A DNA stretch of 64,000 nt from positions 4,035,001 through 4,099,000 of the forward strand of contig CP114482.1 of NCBI GenBank assembly GCA_027186245.1. Reading direction: 5' to 3'. The DNA comes from Coriaria nepalensis (lineage: Eukaryota > Streptophyta > Magnoliopsida > Cucurbitales > Coriariaceae). The notes below the pieces were generated by a model, which saw only the letters and a program-made list of their open reading frames with translations, was not told the origin of the DNA and ran no database searches. Shown piece by piece: positions 36,690-48,788 of the stretch; within the stretch, counting starts at the first letter, position 1; every line of letters starts with the position of its first letter. The position numbers and the translations under genes are program-made.

Positions 36690-38030
36690 TGAGTTTATTA
36701 TTTGATGTTTAAATATTAATTATGAACTTTCGAAATTTTTGTATATTTAAATAATTAGTCTCATTATTAATTATTAATTTTTAATTAAATTAATATCATT
36801 TAAGTTTTGCTAGAAATTAGCAAGATATTAATTAAATAAATAATTTTTTGCTTAGCTACAAGCTTAATTACAATTTTACCCTTAAATTGTAACTTAGTTC
36901 ATTTTTTATTTTCTTCGTAAAAGTTAAACTAAGTTACTATATATGAATCTTATTATGTGTGACTAATTAGATTTTACATTACGCTAGTAGAAGAGTTTCA
37001 TATGGCTATATGATTTTTATCTAAATTCAAATTATATTTATTTAATTTAAAATATCTTATTAAATTAAATAGTTAACTTGATAGTTTTATGATTAATTAA
37101 CTTTAAACCTCCAAAGTCAAGTGCTTCTCCTAACAAAGCATCAAGATCTCCTGTGAGATATGATGGTCTTAAAATATATACAGTTTGATCCTTCCATCAA
37201 CTAATATCCTAATTCATTTTAGAGTACGGTTTGACTGTTAAACCTTAATAGACGAGTCATATGAATATATTATTTTTTTTAGGAACATCGACAATAGATT
37301 TATAAAAAATTATTTCATACAATACTATATTACAAAGATTCTTTTGTTCTATAAAAAATATAATTCATAAGATTTTACTTCTAAATACTAAAGCAATATA
37401 TTCTATTTTGATCGATCATAATCTTCATATGTAACATTCTATATCTAACAATTCACCTTTTGTAACTCTTGACTAGGATTAGATAAGGTGAAATCAAAAT
37501 ATAGAACATTGCATACAAGATACAATAAATACCTTAGGTCTGAAGATTATCTATATTATAGTTACAAGATAATTATTATTAACGGTTTGAATTTTTATCA
37601 TTGATAATAATCTACTTGTCACGTTAAGTACACTTGATCTCCACCAAACACTCACATAATCATTCTGATATTACACCAACATCATGGAAATGAGAACAAC
37701 CATCCTACTACACATTTAGAAAATAAACTATGTGATAGTTTATCTAGATTATTAATATTTTTTAATAATCATATGATTACGAACAATTCGTATCTTAGGT
37801 TTTATGCAATTTGTATTTCAACTCGAATGATCTTTATCATAATATCAAACGCGTAACCCAAAATACTGGACTTTATAATGATATGTAACAAATGAACATA
37901 TAATATTAATTTTAACATAATTAATAAACACAATAAATAAATAATTTTATTACTATTAAATATATAATAAATAACAAAAAAAATATATTATTAATTCATA
38001 ATAAAACTGTACAACATAACTGATCATATT
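36690..38030 (-). repeat. decayed LTR copy C
   Basis: The third copy of the family seen at 6240-7412 and 10130-11550, uninterrupted and about 1.3 kb. It shows that the 630-bp segment at 6498-7127 is an insertion, because copy C reads straight through that site (ATCATATGATTACGAACAA). No coding sequence adjoins it, so it may be a solo LTR. Confidence 0.5.
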
Positions 38031-38684
38031 GCAATGTGAAAACAATAATTTAGGCTCCAAAAGAATTGAAATTTGAGTTGGATGTTTAATTTAATATTTT
38101 TATTATTTTTTGCTGAGTGATGAAAGGGTTAGATCGGTCTGGATTTAATAGAAATATGTTAAAATTCAACGGATTTTAGGCTTCTACAGGTATTTATTGA
38201 GTTTTGGTTGTTCTCGGTGATTTTGTACATTTAGGCTAATTTCACTATATTTTTGGGTTTCCCATTTTTGGGTCAATAAACAATTAACATCTTTCAACTA
38301 ATCATAAATTAATGTCTAATTGTTTCAATAACCAGAGTGACACAACATATAAAAATCCTCACAAGTTGAAATTCCACGAGATGTATCCTGGTTTCAATCA
38401 AAAAAGACAATCAACAAGGAACCTAAAGTTAAGAATAAGTTATTTAACTACACATACTTAGAAAGAACCTCACAAATTCAAAACGGAGCTGATCAAGATC
38501 AACCAAATCGAGGATCATTGTTGAATGAGAACAGCAGAAATCATCAACTGAAGTCGGTAATTGATAAACGAGGTAAGGTTGCATAGACGGCCAGCCCGCA
38601 AATCTTTTTGAATTTTTTCGACCGTGAAAGTAATTGATCTTACGGTTAATTAAAAATCTAGTAAAAAGATGATCAATTGATCAT
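38031..38684. other. spacer downstream of the RLCK gene
   Basis: No gene or repeat was recognised. The 3' UTR of the minus-strand kinase gene should lie in the upper part. Confidence 0.45.
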
Positions 38685-41600
38685 TCATTGATAATCCTCC
38701 AAAAGAATGTCAATCGGAACTTCATATCCAAAAACCATTGAATAATCATCCAACTCATCGGAAGTGAACTTTGAAATTCTCCCGCTCTTTGTAACTTCTG
38801 GATTATCCTCATTACTTAGAAGCTCCAACACCTGATAAAAAATAATAGTATTAAGAAATCTGTAAACTCTTTTTTTCCTTTTTTTTTTCTTTCTTTGTTT
38901 CTTTGTTTCTTTGTTTCTTTCGGTAATGTCTAATTTCGGGTACCTCGCTCATCGAAGGACGCGATGTCGACGACTGTCTCACACAGTAAGAAGCAGCTAC
39001 CACAAGCCTATGCACTTGTTCTTCATCATATTTGCCTTCCATTTTGTGATCAGCTAAATTTTCTATGTCTCCTATCTCCAGAAACGGCTTTGCCTGTGAT
39101 TGAACACGATTTTCAGCTTGTAAGTGCCTGTTTTAGCTTTGGCAGTTGGCACTAATACTAAATGAGTTCTAATGCTAATCCTACGAAGAATAAGAATTCC
39201 TTTGGTTGATCGTTTCCAAAGTTTATAAAACACATTGTTTTAGGGTGTTGCAAAGTTAATGTTTCGGGGAGCGAGAGAGTACGTAGCAGGATTTCGGATC
39301 AGGTTTCGGGAGAAATGAGGATTCCGACACAGCTAAGGGTACATATATATTGTTGGTCCGAAATTCAACACCAACAATTTTGATCTATGATCTTTTAAAT
39401 CTACAAATTCAACAGCCTTCTAAATTTAGGTTTGCAACAAACATTCAAGTATGAAACTTCATGTATAAAGCATTGGCTGATCAGCTATTACCTACATCGA
39501 ATGTGTAGCACTGATGAGCATGGGATCTAACACCAATTCGTCAGGACAGATTAATCTGGTTCGAAATCACCACAACTTTGATGTATATTCACTCAAGATT
39601 TGAGACCAGTTTGTTAGATCTAAATCCATTAATCTCTTAAGCTTAGAAGAAAAACTTCAATAAACAAAGAAAATCAATCAATGCAATCATACTTAATTTA
39701 CGTGGTTCGGTCTTCCAACAAACCTACATTCACGACTCCAAAAAGTATTCATTATTCAACACAACTCTTCATCACCACTACTTTCTCATAGAAAATATGA
39801 AAAATGCCATCAATTCTTAACCAGTTTCTTACCATCTTTTATTCAATAAGTCTCTTCTAACTATTCTAGGTCTTACCAGATTTTGGAATAAGTTTTAGAA
39901 CTTCCAGAAATCTAGTCATCGATCTCAAAAACATATTGCATCCTCTCCAATAGATCTCTAAGAACTATATTGGAATAAATCGATAACCTAACCCTAAAAC
40001 TCTATTTAGAGCTAGGCTATGAAATGCTTATTTTTAGGGGAGATGATCGGGAGATTAAAAAAAAAAAAAAAAAAAAAAAACTAAATTTAGATAAAATAGT
40101 TTGAGTTAGGAATCTTTCCAATCAATAAATTGATGATTCATTTCACTTTATTCAATTAAAAGTATTGCCAATTATGTCATTTTACCTAAATTTAATCTTT
40201 TTTTTTTCCCTTACCATTTTCTTATTTTTAGACGTCCATAAAACAGACACGTAATCCTTATTTAAACCTAAGCGGCTCAAGAACTAAAACCATAACAGAG
40301 AAACCTAGAATGCATATCACATGGGGCCATGCAGTCCCCCTCTTTTTATTTTTATTTTTCATTCATTTGATAATGAGGGAATTTTACCATGCGCCTTAAG
40401 TGATAGGGTATAAACCACTAAGCTATCCCTTGGGGCTCCAAGAACATAGAAACCATAGTACTATAAATATATTCAGGACAAGAAATGGAGGTTATGTTAC
40501 CCATAAGAGAAGATTTTGCTTGGATGAATCCACAGGCCTCCGCCCAGTAACAATCTCCAGGAGAAGAACTCCAAAAGCAAAAACATCCGTTTTTTCATCA
40601 ACCGTTCCATGCATAAAGTACTCAGGAGCCAAGTACCCGAACGTGCCCTCTATCGGAATTACTGCATGGTGAGTCCATTTACTCGGAAGCCACTTTGCGA
40701 GCCCAAAATCCGTAATCTATACAATTAAACAACAAACACTAAACATCCATCCAATCAATTCATAAACATAAACCACTACAACTGTTTGATAGATATGTTT
40801 TACTGGCTTTTGTCGAAGGTAGAGTGAGTAGTAGCATTTCTTTTGGGGTAAACAAAAAGAGTCTTAATATATCACCTGAGGTTCATAATCGGGTCCAAGA
40901 AGCACATTTGAAGCTTTTATGTCTCTGTGAATGATCCTATGCTTGCAACACTTGTGAAGATAATGTAGACCCCTTGCAACTCCAATTGCAATTTTGTATC
41001 TATCTGACCATTCAATTGACTTACAAGTTTCACCTGCGGATTGTCCTTAAATAATTAATGAAGAAAGTGTTTAAGATATTGTCATCAATTAAGACTGTAA
41101 AATGGGACTAATCTGAACATTTTTCTTACTTATGGGGTAAATATCGAGTAAGATAATAGAAGGTGGGTGTGGAAAAGAGAAATTAATTAATAATTACCAT
41201 GTAAAGCAGAAGCCAAATTGCCATTTGGGGATAAATTGAACACAAGGTAGAGGCCATTTTCGCAGCAAAAGCCAAGCAAAGTTGCGGTGTTGGGGTGCCA
41301 AACGTGACCAATAATGCCCAATTCCATAAGGAACTCTTTCTCTTTGTTAGGATCGTTATTGTCCTTGGCTAGTCTCTTCACAGCTATAGCTCCTCCATCT
41401 AAGAGATCACCTCTATATACTTCTGAGTACCCACCTTGGCCCACCATATTATCTGTATCCAAGGCCGAGCCAAAAAAAAAAGTTTAAGGGAGGCAAAATA
41501 CATTAGATAAAATATAAGGGTATGGCCAAAAATAGATTTAATCAAATTGAAAAGACCTATTTATAAATTATTAAGTAATTTAGCAAAGTTCATGACAGAT

Positions 41601-43542
41601 ACAACCTATTATTTATTTATTTTTAATTTTTTTAATATTTTGAAAAATTAAAGATTACCAATTATAAGAATATATTAAAATACGATATGATAACCAAGAA
41701 AAGTGATTTATTTTTACCTGAGTCGAAGTTATTTGTAGCGATCATGACCTCATTAAAGCTAAAGCATTTCAATGAAGGCTGTCCTGTTTCTTTGTTAGAA
41801 CAAGTTCTATAACTTCTCTTCCTAAATGGTGACCCCAATAATGAAGAAATGAGCTTAGAAGCCGACAATTTCTGTCTCCGTGAGTTAATTTGAGTTTTGA
41901 CCAATTTGTAAGACAAAATAGGAGAATTTGAAGATTCTGTCGCGCTAGAACATTCCAAACTCAAACTATCATCTTGATCAGTGCTTTTATCAGAATCTGG
42001 TTCAACTTTATGCTCACTATTCAATTCACAGCTCTCTGTTAGAAGGAAAAGAATAATACTATATATTAACTTGGAGCATAAATTCTGACAACAAAATACA
42101 TTTAGATCCCTCCTGGAATTTCAAAATTATAATTTAACCCTCTTATATATCTAAAATCATAGCTTCACCCCGCTTTTCATTGTTTATTAACAATTTTCTC
42201 TTTTTGAGGTTTGGAAACAATAAACTAAAATTTAATTTGGACCCATTCAATTTAATCAAATTCACAAAATCAATCCCGCTAGGAAATTAGGAATTCATAG
42301 TATGTAACTAAGATCTCTTACTTAGGATCGATAAAGTTTTTTTTTTCTAAATTTCAGTTTACTTGAATTCTAATTTTAGAAACTTACCAAAATGTCAAAC
42401 ATGAGTCTAAGTAGCAAATAATGACATCTAAAATTTAAGACCGAAAGTTCCTCTAGTTGAACCTTTGAATATTATAATTAGAAATTAATTTCTTAATTTA
42501 GGAAAGTTTTCATGTGAGAAGGACTCTTAGAGATATATATATGCCCATCTCCCTGATACTTTCTCATTAATTTACCCAAATATCTTTTTCAAGTACCAAT
42601 ACCTTTAGAGACTGAAGAATCTGAATTTCCTAAAAAGATCAGTGAACAGCTTTCAGGTGCATGCTCAAAACAGTATCTGGTAGTCACGTGTGGAGTTCTG
42701 ATTGGTTCGAGGAAAATAAAATGTTAATTCTATAATTTAATGGTAAAAAGGAAGACTTAGAATTTTTTTTTTAGGATAAAGATATTGAAAAAAAAAAGAG
42801 TGGGTAACAATTTAGGGGTAAAATTATAATTTAGGAAAAGGTTAGCGGAATCACAAAATTTCTCTTGCACTACTAAGCTCTTTTCTCACCGTTTTGATCT
42901 TTTATCTGACCTACGAAGAAGAAGAAAGTCAGCTGAAATGGATTTTGCTTCCTCCATTAGACCAGCTCTAATGCTAGAACTAAACCCTACTTTTGCCTCC
43001 AAATTTACCTGGAAAACGATATATAGATGATATAGAGAGATATAATGGGTTAAATTAAGTTAATATTAATTTTTCAAACTTCCTATATCATGTTAAGATT
43101 GGTTCACCTGTTTAGACTGACTAATCCTAGAAAACTCTCCAAGCATTGATATGACATAAGTTTTGGTTCGTCGAAGTTGCGATTGGCACTTTGTTGTCAG
43201 TTCCCGCTTTTTCCTCATCGTATCCGAAACTAAAACACATTGACATGTTAAACAGAATTGGTATCCATATAAAAGCCCCAAATTTGTGGAGTTGTACCAA
43301 TAATTAGGAGTTACATGAACATTAATAATAGAATAATGGACTAAATTGGACTAACCCATAATATGTAGAGCGATAATGTAGTCATTTGGACGAGCTAGAA
43401 CATTGATTGCCCATGAAAGAAGCTCTCTGCTTTCATTTGGATCTAAAGATATCCCAACAAGTATGTTTCTTGAAGGAGCTAAAACACTCATTTTCTCGTA
43501 AGAACTGGCGGATGGATCGGAATCAAATTGAATATGAAGCAT
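38685..43542 (-). CDS. receptor-like cytoplasmic kinase with N-terminal USP domain (RLCK VI type), 10 exons, 588 aa
   Basis: Exons: 43542-43356, 43229-43108, 43008-42890, 42697-42603, 42035-41718, 41452-41198, 41033-40876, 40716-40501, 39093-38944, 38831-38685 (1767 nt, frame continuous). Residues 1-175 form a universal-stress-protein fold ([37 protein letters not shown]). A Ser-rich linker follows, then a Ser/Thr kinase: glycine loop [11 protein letters not shown], lysine in [43 protein letters not shown]. All catalytic motifs are intact. There is no signal peptide or membrane span. RLCK class VI members are known to bind ROP GTPases; that role here is inferred. The first ATG of the frame is at 43542; a second at 43482 just precedes the conserved core and could be used instead. 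Confidence 0.92.
40059..40080. repeat. poly(A) tract in RLCK intron 8
   Basis: A run of about 22 A lies in the 1.4-kb intron between kinase exons 8 and 9. Nearby sequence shows no SINE or LINE body that would explain it as a retroposon tail. Confidence 0.85.
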
Positions 43543-44389
43543 GGAAAGTGATGACAATAGGAATTAATAGAGGTGCAAGTGACAACAAAATGATTAAGGT
43601 TAGTACAAAGTGTAAAGCCACGTACTTCCCTTAGCTCTCATTCCTTCAATCTTGCTTAAGAAGCATGCATGATACAAAACTTGAAAATAATTCTCATTAG
43701 ACTACAAAATGCAAGTGTTAGAGTTGGGTGCTTTGAGGAATAAGCAAAGGTGGGTTGGGGAATGTAAATGATTATTCTTGCCATGAAAGCGAAACCTTGA
43801 AAAAGAGGTAAAAAAATTATAGTACTTTTCGGTTGGATTTGGTGGGAGAAGACGATTTAGGCTATTTCCACTCAAAAAAGGGCACTCCCTTTTGTCCTCA
43901 TTGAGAAGTTGATAAGAAAAAGATAGAACCACACACTTCTCTCTCCTTCCCGCCAATATGATGATTCCTAAAATCATTTGCCTTCGCTTGTACTATAAAG
44001 ACTTCAAACCCAATTTACAGGTTTGATGTATATTGTAATCATTTTTTAACGGTTTTAGTTTTTTGCAATAATTAGTAATTTAATATGTATTAAAACAGAT
44101 GTTTTGTCATGTTCGAATCGCTCTTCCTCACTATTTTTTAATTAAAAAATGTTGAGTACTTAATATATATTTGCTTAATCTTCATCTGCTTGATCGTCCA
44201 TGGATCGAATTAGCTTAGACTTCTAAGAGCTTGCAAGCAGACTCAAATAAATTATCTTACATGCTCAACGTAAATTGTTAGCTTTGTATCCTACCTTATG
44301 TAATAATTTGTAACTTAATAACACTCTTCCTCACTTATGAGTATATCATTTTAAGAATTCAATAAGTGACACAATACGTAAGGGGTACT
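43543..44389. other. promoter-side spacer of the RLCK gene
   Basis: No gene was recognised. It should contain the RLCK promoter and leader. No clear TATA box was picked out. Confidence 0.45.
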
Positions 44390-44950
44390 TTGTGAGATAG
44401 AGTATGGATACATCTGTTTAATTTTGAGTCTGCCTCTGATATCATATTAAATTTTTAGAGTTCAACTATTTTTTTCCCTAAAATATTTTGTAGAGGAAGA
44501 AAAATCATTTCACTTATAAACTAACTAGATTTGTTTTTCCTAAGTGATTGAGACAATTCTACACAACAACTACTGCTTAAAATTTTCAATTTGATATAAA
44601 ATTCAAATTCTAAGGAAAAATTAGGATGAATTCCCTTAAATGTTGATATAATTATAATAAATACCTTAAATTTTTAGAATTACAATGAAAACCCTATTTT
44701 GAAACTTTTAACAATAATGAACCCCTTTGATTTCACACAAAAAAAAAAATCTAAAAATCTAAAATTCTAAAATTTATTCCAAGTGAAATATTTCCATTTA
44801 TTTTTCGTCTCCATTTTTTTTAACCTACTTCATTATTTTAAATTATTTTTTCATCTCATTCACCACTATCTCCACCAATCCCTTCAACGCCGCGGCTGCC
44901 ACCACCGTAACCACCGCCATCGGGAAATTTCTAAAATTTTAAATATAATA
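44390..44950 (+). repeat. dispersed ~550-bp repeat, copy 1
   Basis: Aligned in the same orientation with 57480-58025. Shared blocks are TTAATTTTRAGTCT, ATATTAAATTTTTAGAG, AAAATTTTCAATTT, AAAATTAGGATGAATT, TTGATATAATTATAATAAAT and a common end GAAATTTCTAAAATTTTAAAT. Part of the start also recurs at 18110-18240. It has no coding capacity and no family name is offered. The copia element at 45034 follows closely. Confidence 0.8.
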
Positions 44951-45033
44951 AACAAAATAATTTTATATTCATATTAAGAAAACTAACTTTTATTCTTACA
45001 TTTTCAATCTTACTTTAATTATTTTATATTTCT

Positions 45034-45266
45034 TGTTAAGAAAAGAGGAATTGGAAAATACTGCCATAGTTCATTACATATATCTGTGTGTGTATATTTA
45101 CAATGTAAGCTAATCATAAAAGGAAAAAATTACAATGATGGAAAGAAGAAAATGTACAAGGAATAAACAATAACAACGGGAGCAATAGAAGGAACAAATG
45201 TATAAGTAAGTAATAAACCAAAAATAATGGGAGTGAAGGAAGGGAATTGATTTATTCCCGCTAACA
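45034..45266 (-). repeat. 3' LTR of the deleted copia element
   Basis: 233 bp, about 85% identical by eye to 47918-48151. It shares the GGAAAAAATTACAATGATGG and GGAGCAATAGAAGGAACAAA blocks. Confidence 0.9.
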
Positions 45267-45292
45267 CGTCCCCTCAAGTTAGAGTATGAAGA

Positions 45293-46721
45293 TTAGAAAT
45301 GCCTAAATTGCTGGAGAAGTGATGAAAGAGATTTTTGTCGAGGTGAGGGAGGAAGATTCTTATAAGGAAATTGATTTTCGAAGAAAGAAACATCACGGGA
45401 AAAATGATTGAATTTGTTCAAGATTATAGGGTTTGTAGGATTTCCGATTACTGGGTAACCTATGAAAATACATTTTGAAGAATGGGCCGAAAATTTTTCA
45501 CGATGGATGCAAAGAGTTTGAACATAGCAAAGATATCCAAAAATGTGAAGGCATGGGAAGTTTGTTAAAAAGAAGTTGGAAGGAAGATTTATTTTCAAGT
45601 GAAAGAGTGGGAATATGATTGATCAAATATGTTGTACTTAAAATACATTCATCCCAAAATTAAAGAGGGAGATGTGCTTGGAATCGAAGACACCAAGGGA
45701 CATTTAAAAGATGTTTATGCTTTCATTTAGCTACCCCATTTCTTTGGAGAGTTTCAACATAAGTTTGCTCATGCACTTAAATTTTTTTTTTTTTGAAGTT
45801 AGTGAGAAATACATTCTTGGTCATTATTGGTTCTAATGCATTTAATAAAAGTGTTAAATTAATTTTTTATTAATTCAAAGTAATTAATTAAAAGAACGAT
45901 AGCTTCAAAAAATGCATATGATAAATCTAAATGCATCGAGAAAAATTGTCAAAAATAGTAAGAAAATAATATTCACCAGTGAATGAGATAGTTTTATAAC
46001 CACCCGAAATATCGCAAAAAAATCTATTAAAAGGCATCATACTTTTATTTAATGGATTCAAAAAAGGTAATCTAATGAGCTTTAAATGTACGCAAACATC
46101 ACAATTAGAGAAATTTTCAAAAATAATAAGAATGTCGAGAATAGAAAAAGGGGAAGGTTGACCTGAGCGTTGATGCTATGAAGTTAGATTTTCAGGTTTG
46201 ATGGGGGAAATAACAACAGGTGTGGTGGGTTAAAGGACAGAAAGCCCATTATGTGCATCACCCGCTCTAATAAGCCTTTTCAACGTCGGATCCTGAAAGA
46301 AAAAATGGGTGGAAGAGTATTACAACACAAGTAAACTACCTGGTTAATAAAGGGATTGAAAGTAAATTAAATGGAAACTCAAGGACTAAATAAATATTTT
46401 TTAATAAAATGTTTGGAAAAAAGAAAATGTTGCCAAGTTCAATGATAAAAATGTTGTCACCCATGGGTAGTCTGATTACATTGGAGATGAGAGTCGATGG
46501 CATTCAAAGAATGCCATATGATGGCAACACATGTAGTGAGATGCTCTAGAATCAATGATCCACAAATCTAAAGAGGGAGAAACAGAGTATGGGGGGCTAG
46601 AGAGGTTACCCATGAAATTCATCACAGGTGGCGGCGCCGTGATGGATCCAAGTAGTCGAGGGAAGTCATGAATCTGCTTCACGGTTTTCGGTAAGAAATC
46701 TGAAGCAGGACTTAGACTCAC
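45293..46721 (-). pseudogene. protease-integrase remnant of the deleted copia element
   Basis: The protease site reads LWIIDSRASHYM (46560 region), so the DSGA glycine is replaced by arginine. Integrase pieces follow: NGVAKRKHKHLLN near 45740 and the C-terminal segment with KCIFIGYP near 45500. Frameshifts lie between them. No active enzyme is encoded. Confidence 0.8.
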
Positions 46722-46863
46722 GGAAGTGACAGCGGCAAAGATCGAAGGCTTCCCGAGAATGGAGTTGCATGGGAATTATCGTGGGTATCTTCTGGTTGGG
46801 TAACCAATCAGTTTCTAACATCAGTCATGGATATGTCCTTCTTTCTCAAATTCATTAGACTTA

Positions 46864-47198
46864 GCTCGTTTGGTTGCATTCTCCGGGAATCGGGAAATGG
46901 AAATGGTTTCTATTTCATCGTTTGGTTAGACGTAGAATATGTGGTGGAATGGAATCAGCCCAGAAAATCGATTCTCCAAAAGGGTGAAAATCCATTCTAT
47001 TTTCACAATCAGGGTCAAAATCATATAACAACAACGGATTTAACGTTGAAATACGAAATTTAACAAAATTACTGCTTCACTCCATTTCTCATTTCATTCA
47101 TTCTCATTCCATTTCATATTCCAATAATTCTCATTCCATTTCTTATTCCAATAATTCTCATTCCCACCATTTTACCCATGAATCGAAACCAAATGAGC
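46864..47198. mobile_element. MITE-like insertion in the gag region of the deleted copia element
   Basis: A 335-bp segment with terminal inverted repeats GCTCGTTTGGTTGCATTC and, at the other end read inward, GCTCATTTGGTTTCGATTC. The interior is rich in TTCTCATTCCATTTC repeats and GGAATGGAAT words. It has no coding capacity. No convincing target duplication was resolved (left flank CTTA, right flank CATT). Confidence 0.6.
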
Positions 47199-47917
47199 CA
47201 TTGTAGTTATTTTTGGGTTTCTGGACTACCATGGTCATTGAACCTGTGGTTTGTGAAATGTGAAGCAACCTTTGTTGTTCTTCTTCAAAGAGAATGGAGA
47301 AATTTTGTTAATTGTGGGTAAGGTTTTAGTGGCTATAATCTGGCCTTATAGGGCTGAATAGGAATCATTAACTCCGAGTAGGAATTGATATTATTGTTCA
47401 TCAAATTCTGTTTGTTGGTGCGTAGCGAGTTAACCAGTTGTAGAGAGTCAAGTTCTTGCCGTAACTGATTGAGACAACCAAAATAGTCGGGAATGAATAA
47501 ATGGTGTTGAGCAAGGACACTAAGGTCAGGCTTGATTAGAAAGATGCGAGCTCTTTTCCATTTTGGAAGCGAGAAATCAAGTCATTCGAAAAAGCTTGAG
47601 AAGTATCATGATAACCAAGAGTGCTAGCGAGATTAGGCTTGATGGTATTTTGAAACTTTCTAGTCTTGGAAGAGTGCCATTTACAAAGCACAATTTGTTC
47701 TTGGCATTAAGGGCCCGAGTGATTGCACATTGCCATTAAGAAAAATTATCTCTGGTTAGTTGCTTAGAGACGAGCATTAGACTTGGGGAATTGGAAGAGA
47801 GAGAATATTGTTGTTAACCATGGGAGTTTCTCAATAGGCTTTCTTCGAGAATTATTAATTTTGACAACTATGGGAGGATTTAAGGTTAGGGTTTTGTTTG
47901 AATAGGCTCTGATACCA

Positions 47918-48151
47918 TATTAAGAAAAAATGAATTGGAAAATATTGCCATATTTCATTACATATATTTTGTGTGTTTTATACTTACAAAACATAAGCTA
48001 CTCATAAAAGGAAAAAATTACAATGATGGAAAGAATAATATGTAATAGGAATAAGCTGGAATAGTGGGAGCAATAGAAGGAACAAATGTATAAGGAATAA
48101 ACCAAAAGCAGTGAGAGTGAAAGAAGGGAGATGATTTATTACCGTTAAAAT
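47918..48151 (-). repeat. 5' LTR of the deleted copia element
   Basis: Both terminal dinucleotides have decayed (CA to TA inside, TG to TT outside), but alignment with the 3' LTR and the TTTCT duplication fix the borders. Confidence 0.88.
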
Positions 48152-48156
48152 TTCTC

Positions 48157-48788
48157 TAGCCAATACAGCCTCCTCCACCCTCCTCCTTCGCCATTACCTT
48201 TCACCCTCCGTTTCCAAAATTGAAAATTCATTTTCTCATTCTTCACCAGCGCTATTTTCTTCATTCAAAAGTTGGTTCAAACTATTACATACTTGATCAA
48301 TTTAAAAATAAATATAAAACATTTAATTTGTCAAATTTAGAATTAGAATATTTATGGCTGCGGTGTTGGTAAAAGATTGTTGGAGGTAGCGACGAAGAGT
48401 TGTAGAATTGAAAATTTAATTTATAGTAATAAAGTGGATAAGCCCTAATTATATTCTAGAGGAAGACCAAAACTACCCGGAAGTCAAGTTGCTTATATTC
48501 AAATGAGAAACATAATTGTAAATTGGTTGTCTGATCTTAGATGCATGAAAAGTGCATATTGGTGACTGGCAATTTATTCTTGGCACATTTATATATGTCA
48601 ACATAAAGACTTCATTCATGCTAAGAAGAGAAAAAAAAAATATGGAACAAGAATATTCACTTCAGAACACAGGTACTATACAAGATCTCACACCAAATTT
48701 CAACAAAACAATTCAGCAGCATACATAAGACTGACCACTTCATGATATATCTCAATCATGATAGAACTTCCAATCAATTAGGAGCACT
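48157..48788. other. spacer downstream of the PTI1-like gene
   Basis: No gene was seen. It contains a CT-rich stretch (48160-48240) and should hold the 3' UTR of the minus-strand kinase. Confidence 0.45.

Larger units (their letters stand above)
45034..48151 (-). mobile_element. internally deleted Ty1/copia element, antisense, with complete ends
   Basis: LTRs at 45034-45266 and about 47918-48151 (TGTTAGCGGG...CTTAACA on the minus strand). A perfect 5-bp target duplication TTTCT flanks it (45029-45033 and 48152-48156). The primer-binding site TGGTATCAGAGCC adjoins the right LTR (47905-47917), and the polypurine tract TTGAGGGGACG adjoins the left. Inside are gag remnants, a protease remnant and most of integrase, but reverse transcriptase and RNase H are wholly missing. 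The frame runs from the integrase C-terminus (FIGYPVIGNP; DVSFFEN) almost straight into the 3' LTR. At 3.1 kb it is a non-autonomous derivative. It also carries a MITE-like insertion. Confidence 0.9.

Noticed and set aside
40400..40672. Plus-strand 90-residue frame over the RLCK kinase exon 8
   Set aside because: Antisense shadow of the conserved kinase exon, which is fully explained on the minus strand.
43543..43557. Upstream start (MSSLS) for the RLCK gene
   Set aside because: The codon at 43557 is TTG; the first ATG in frame is at 43542, so the model starts there.
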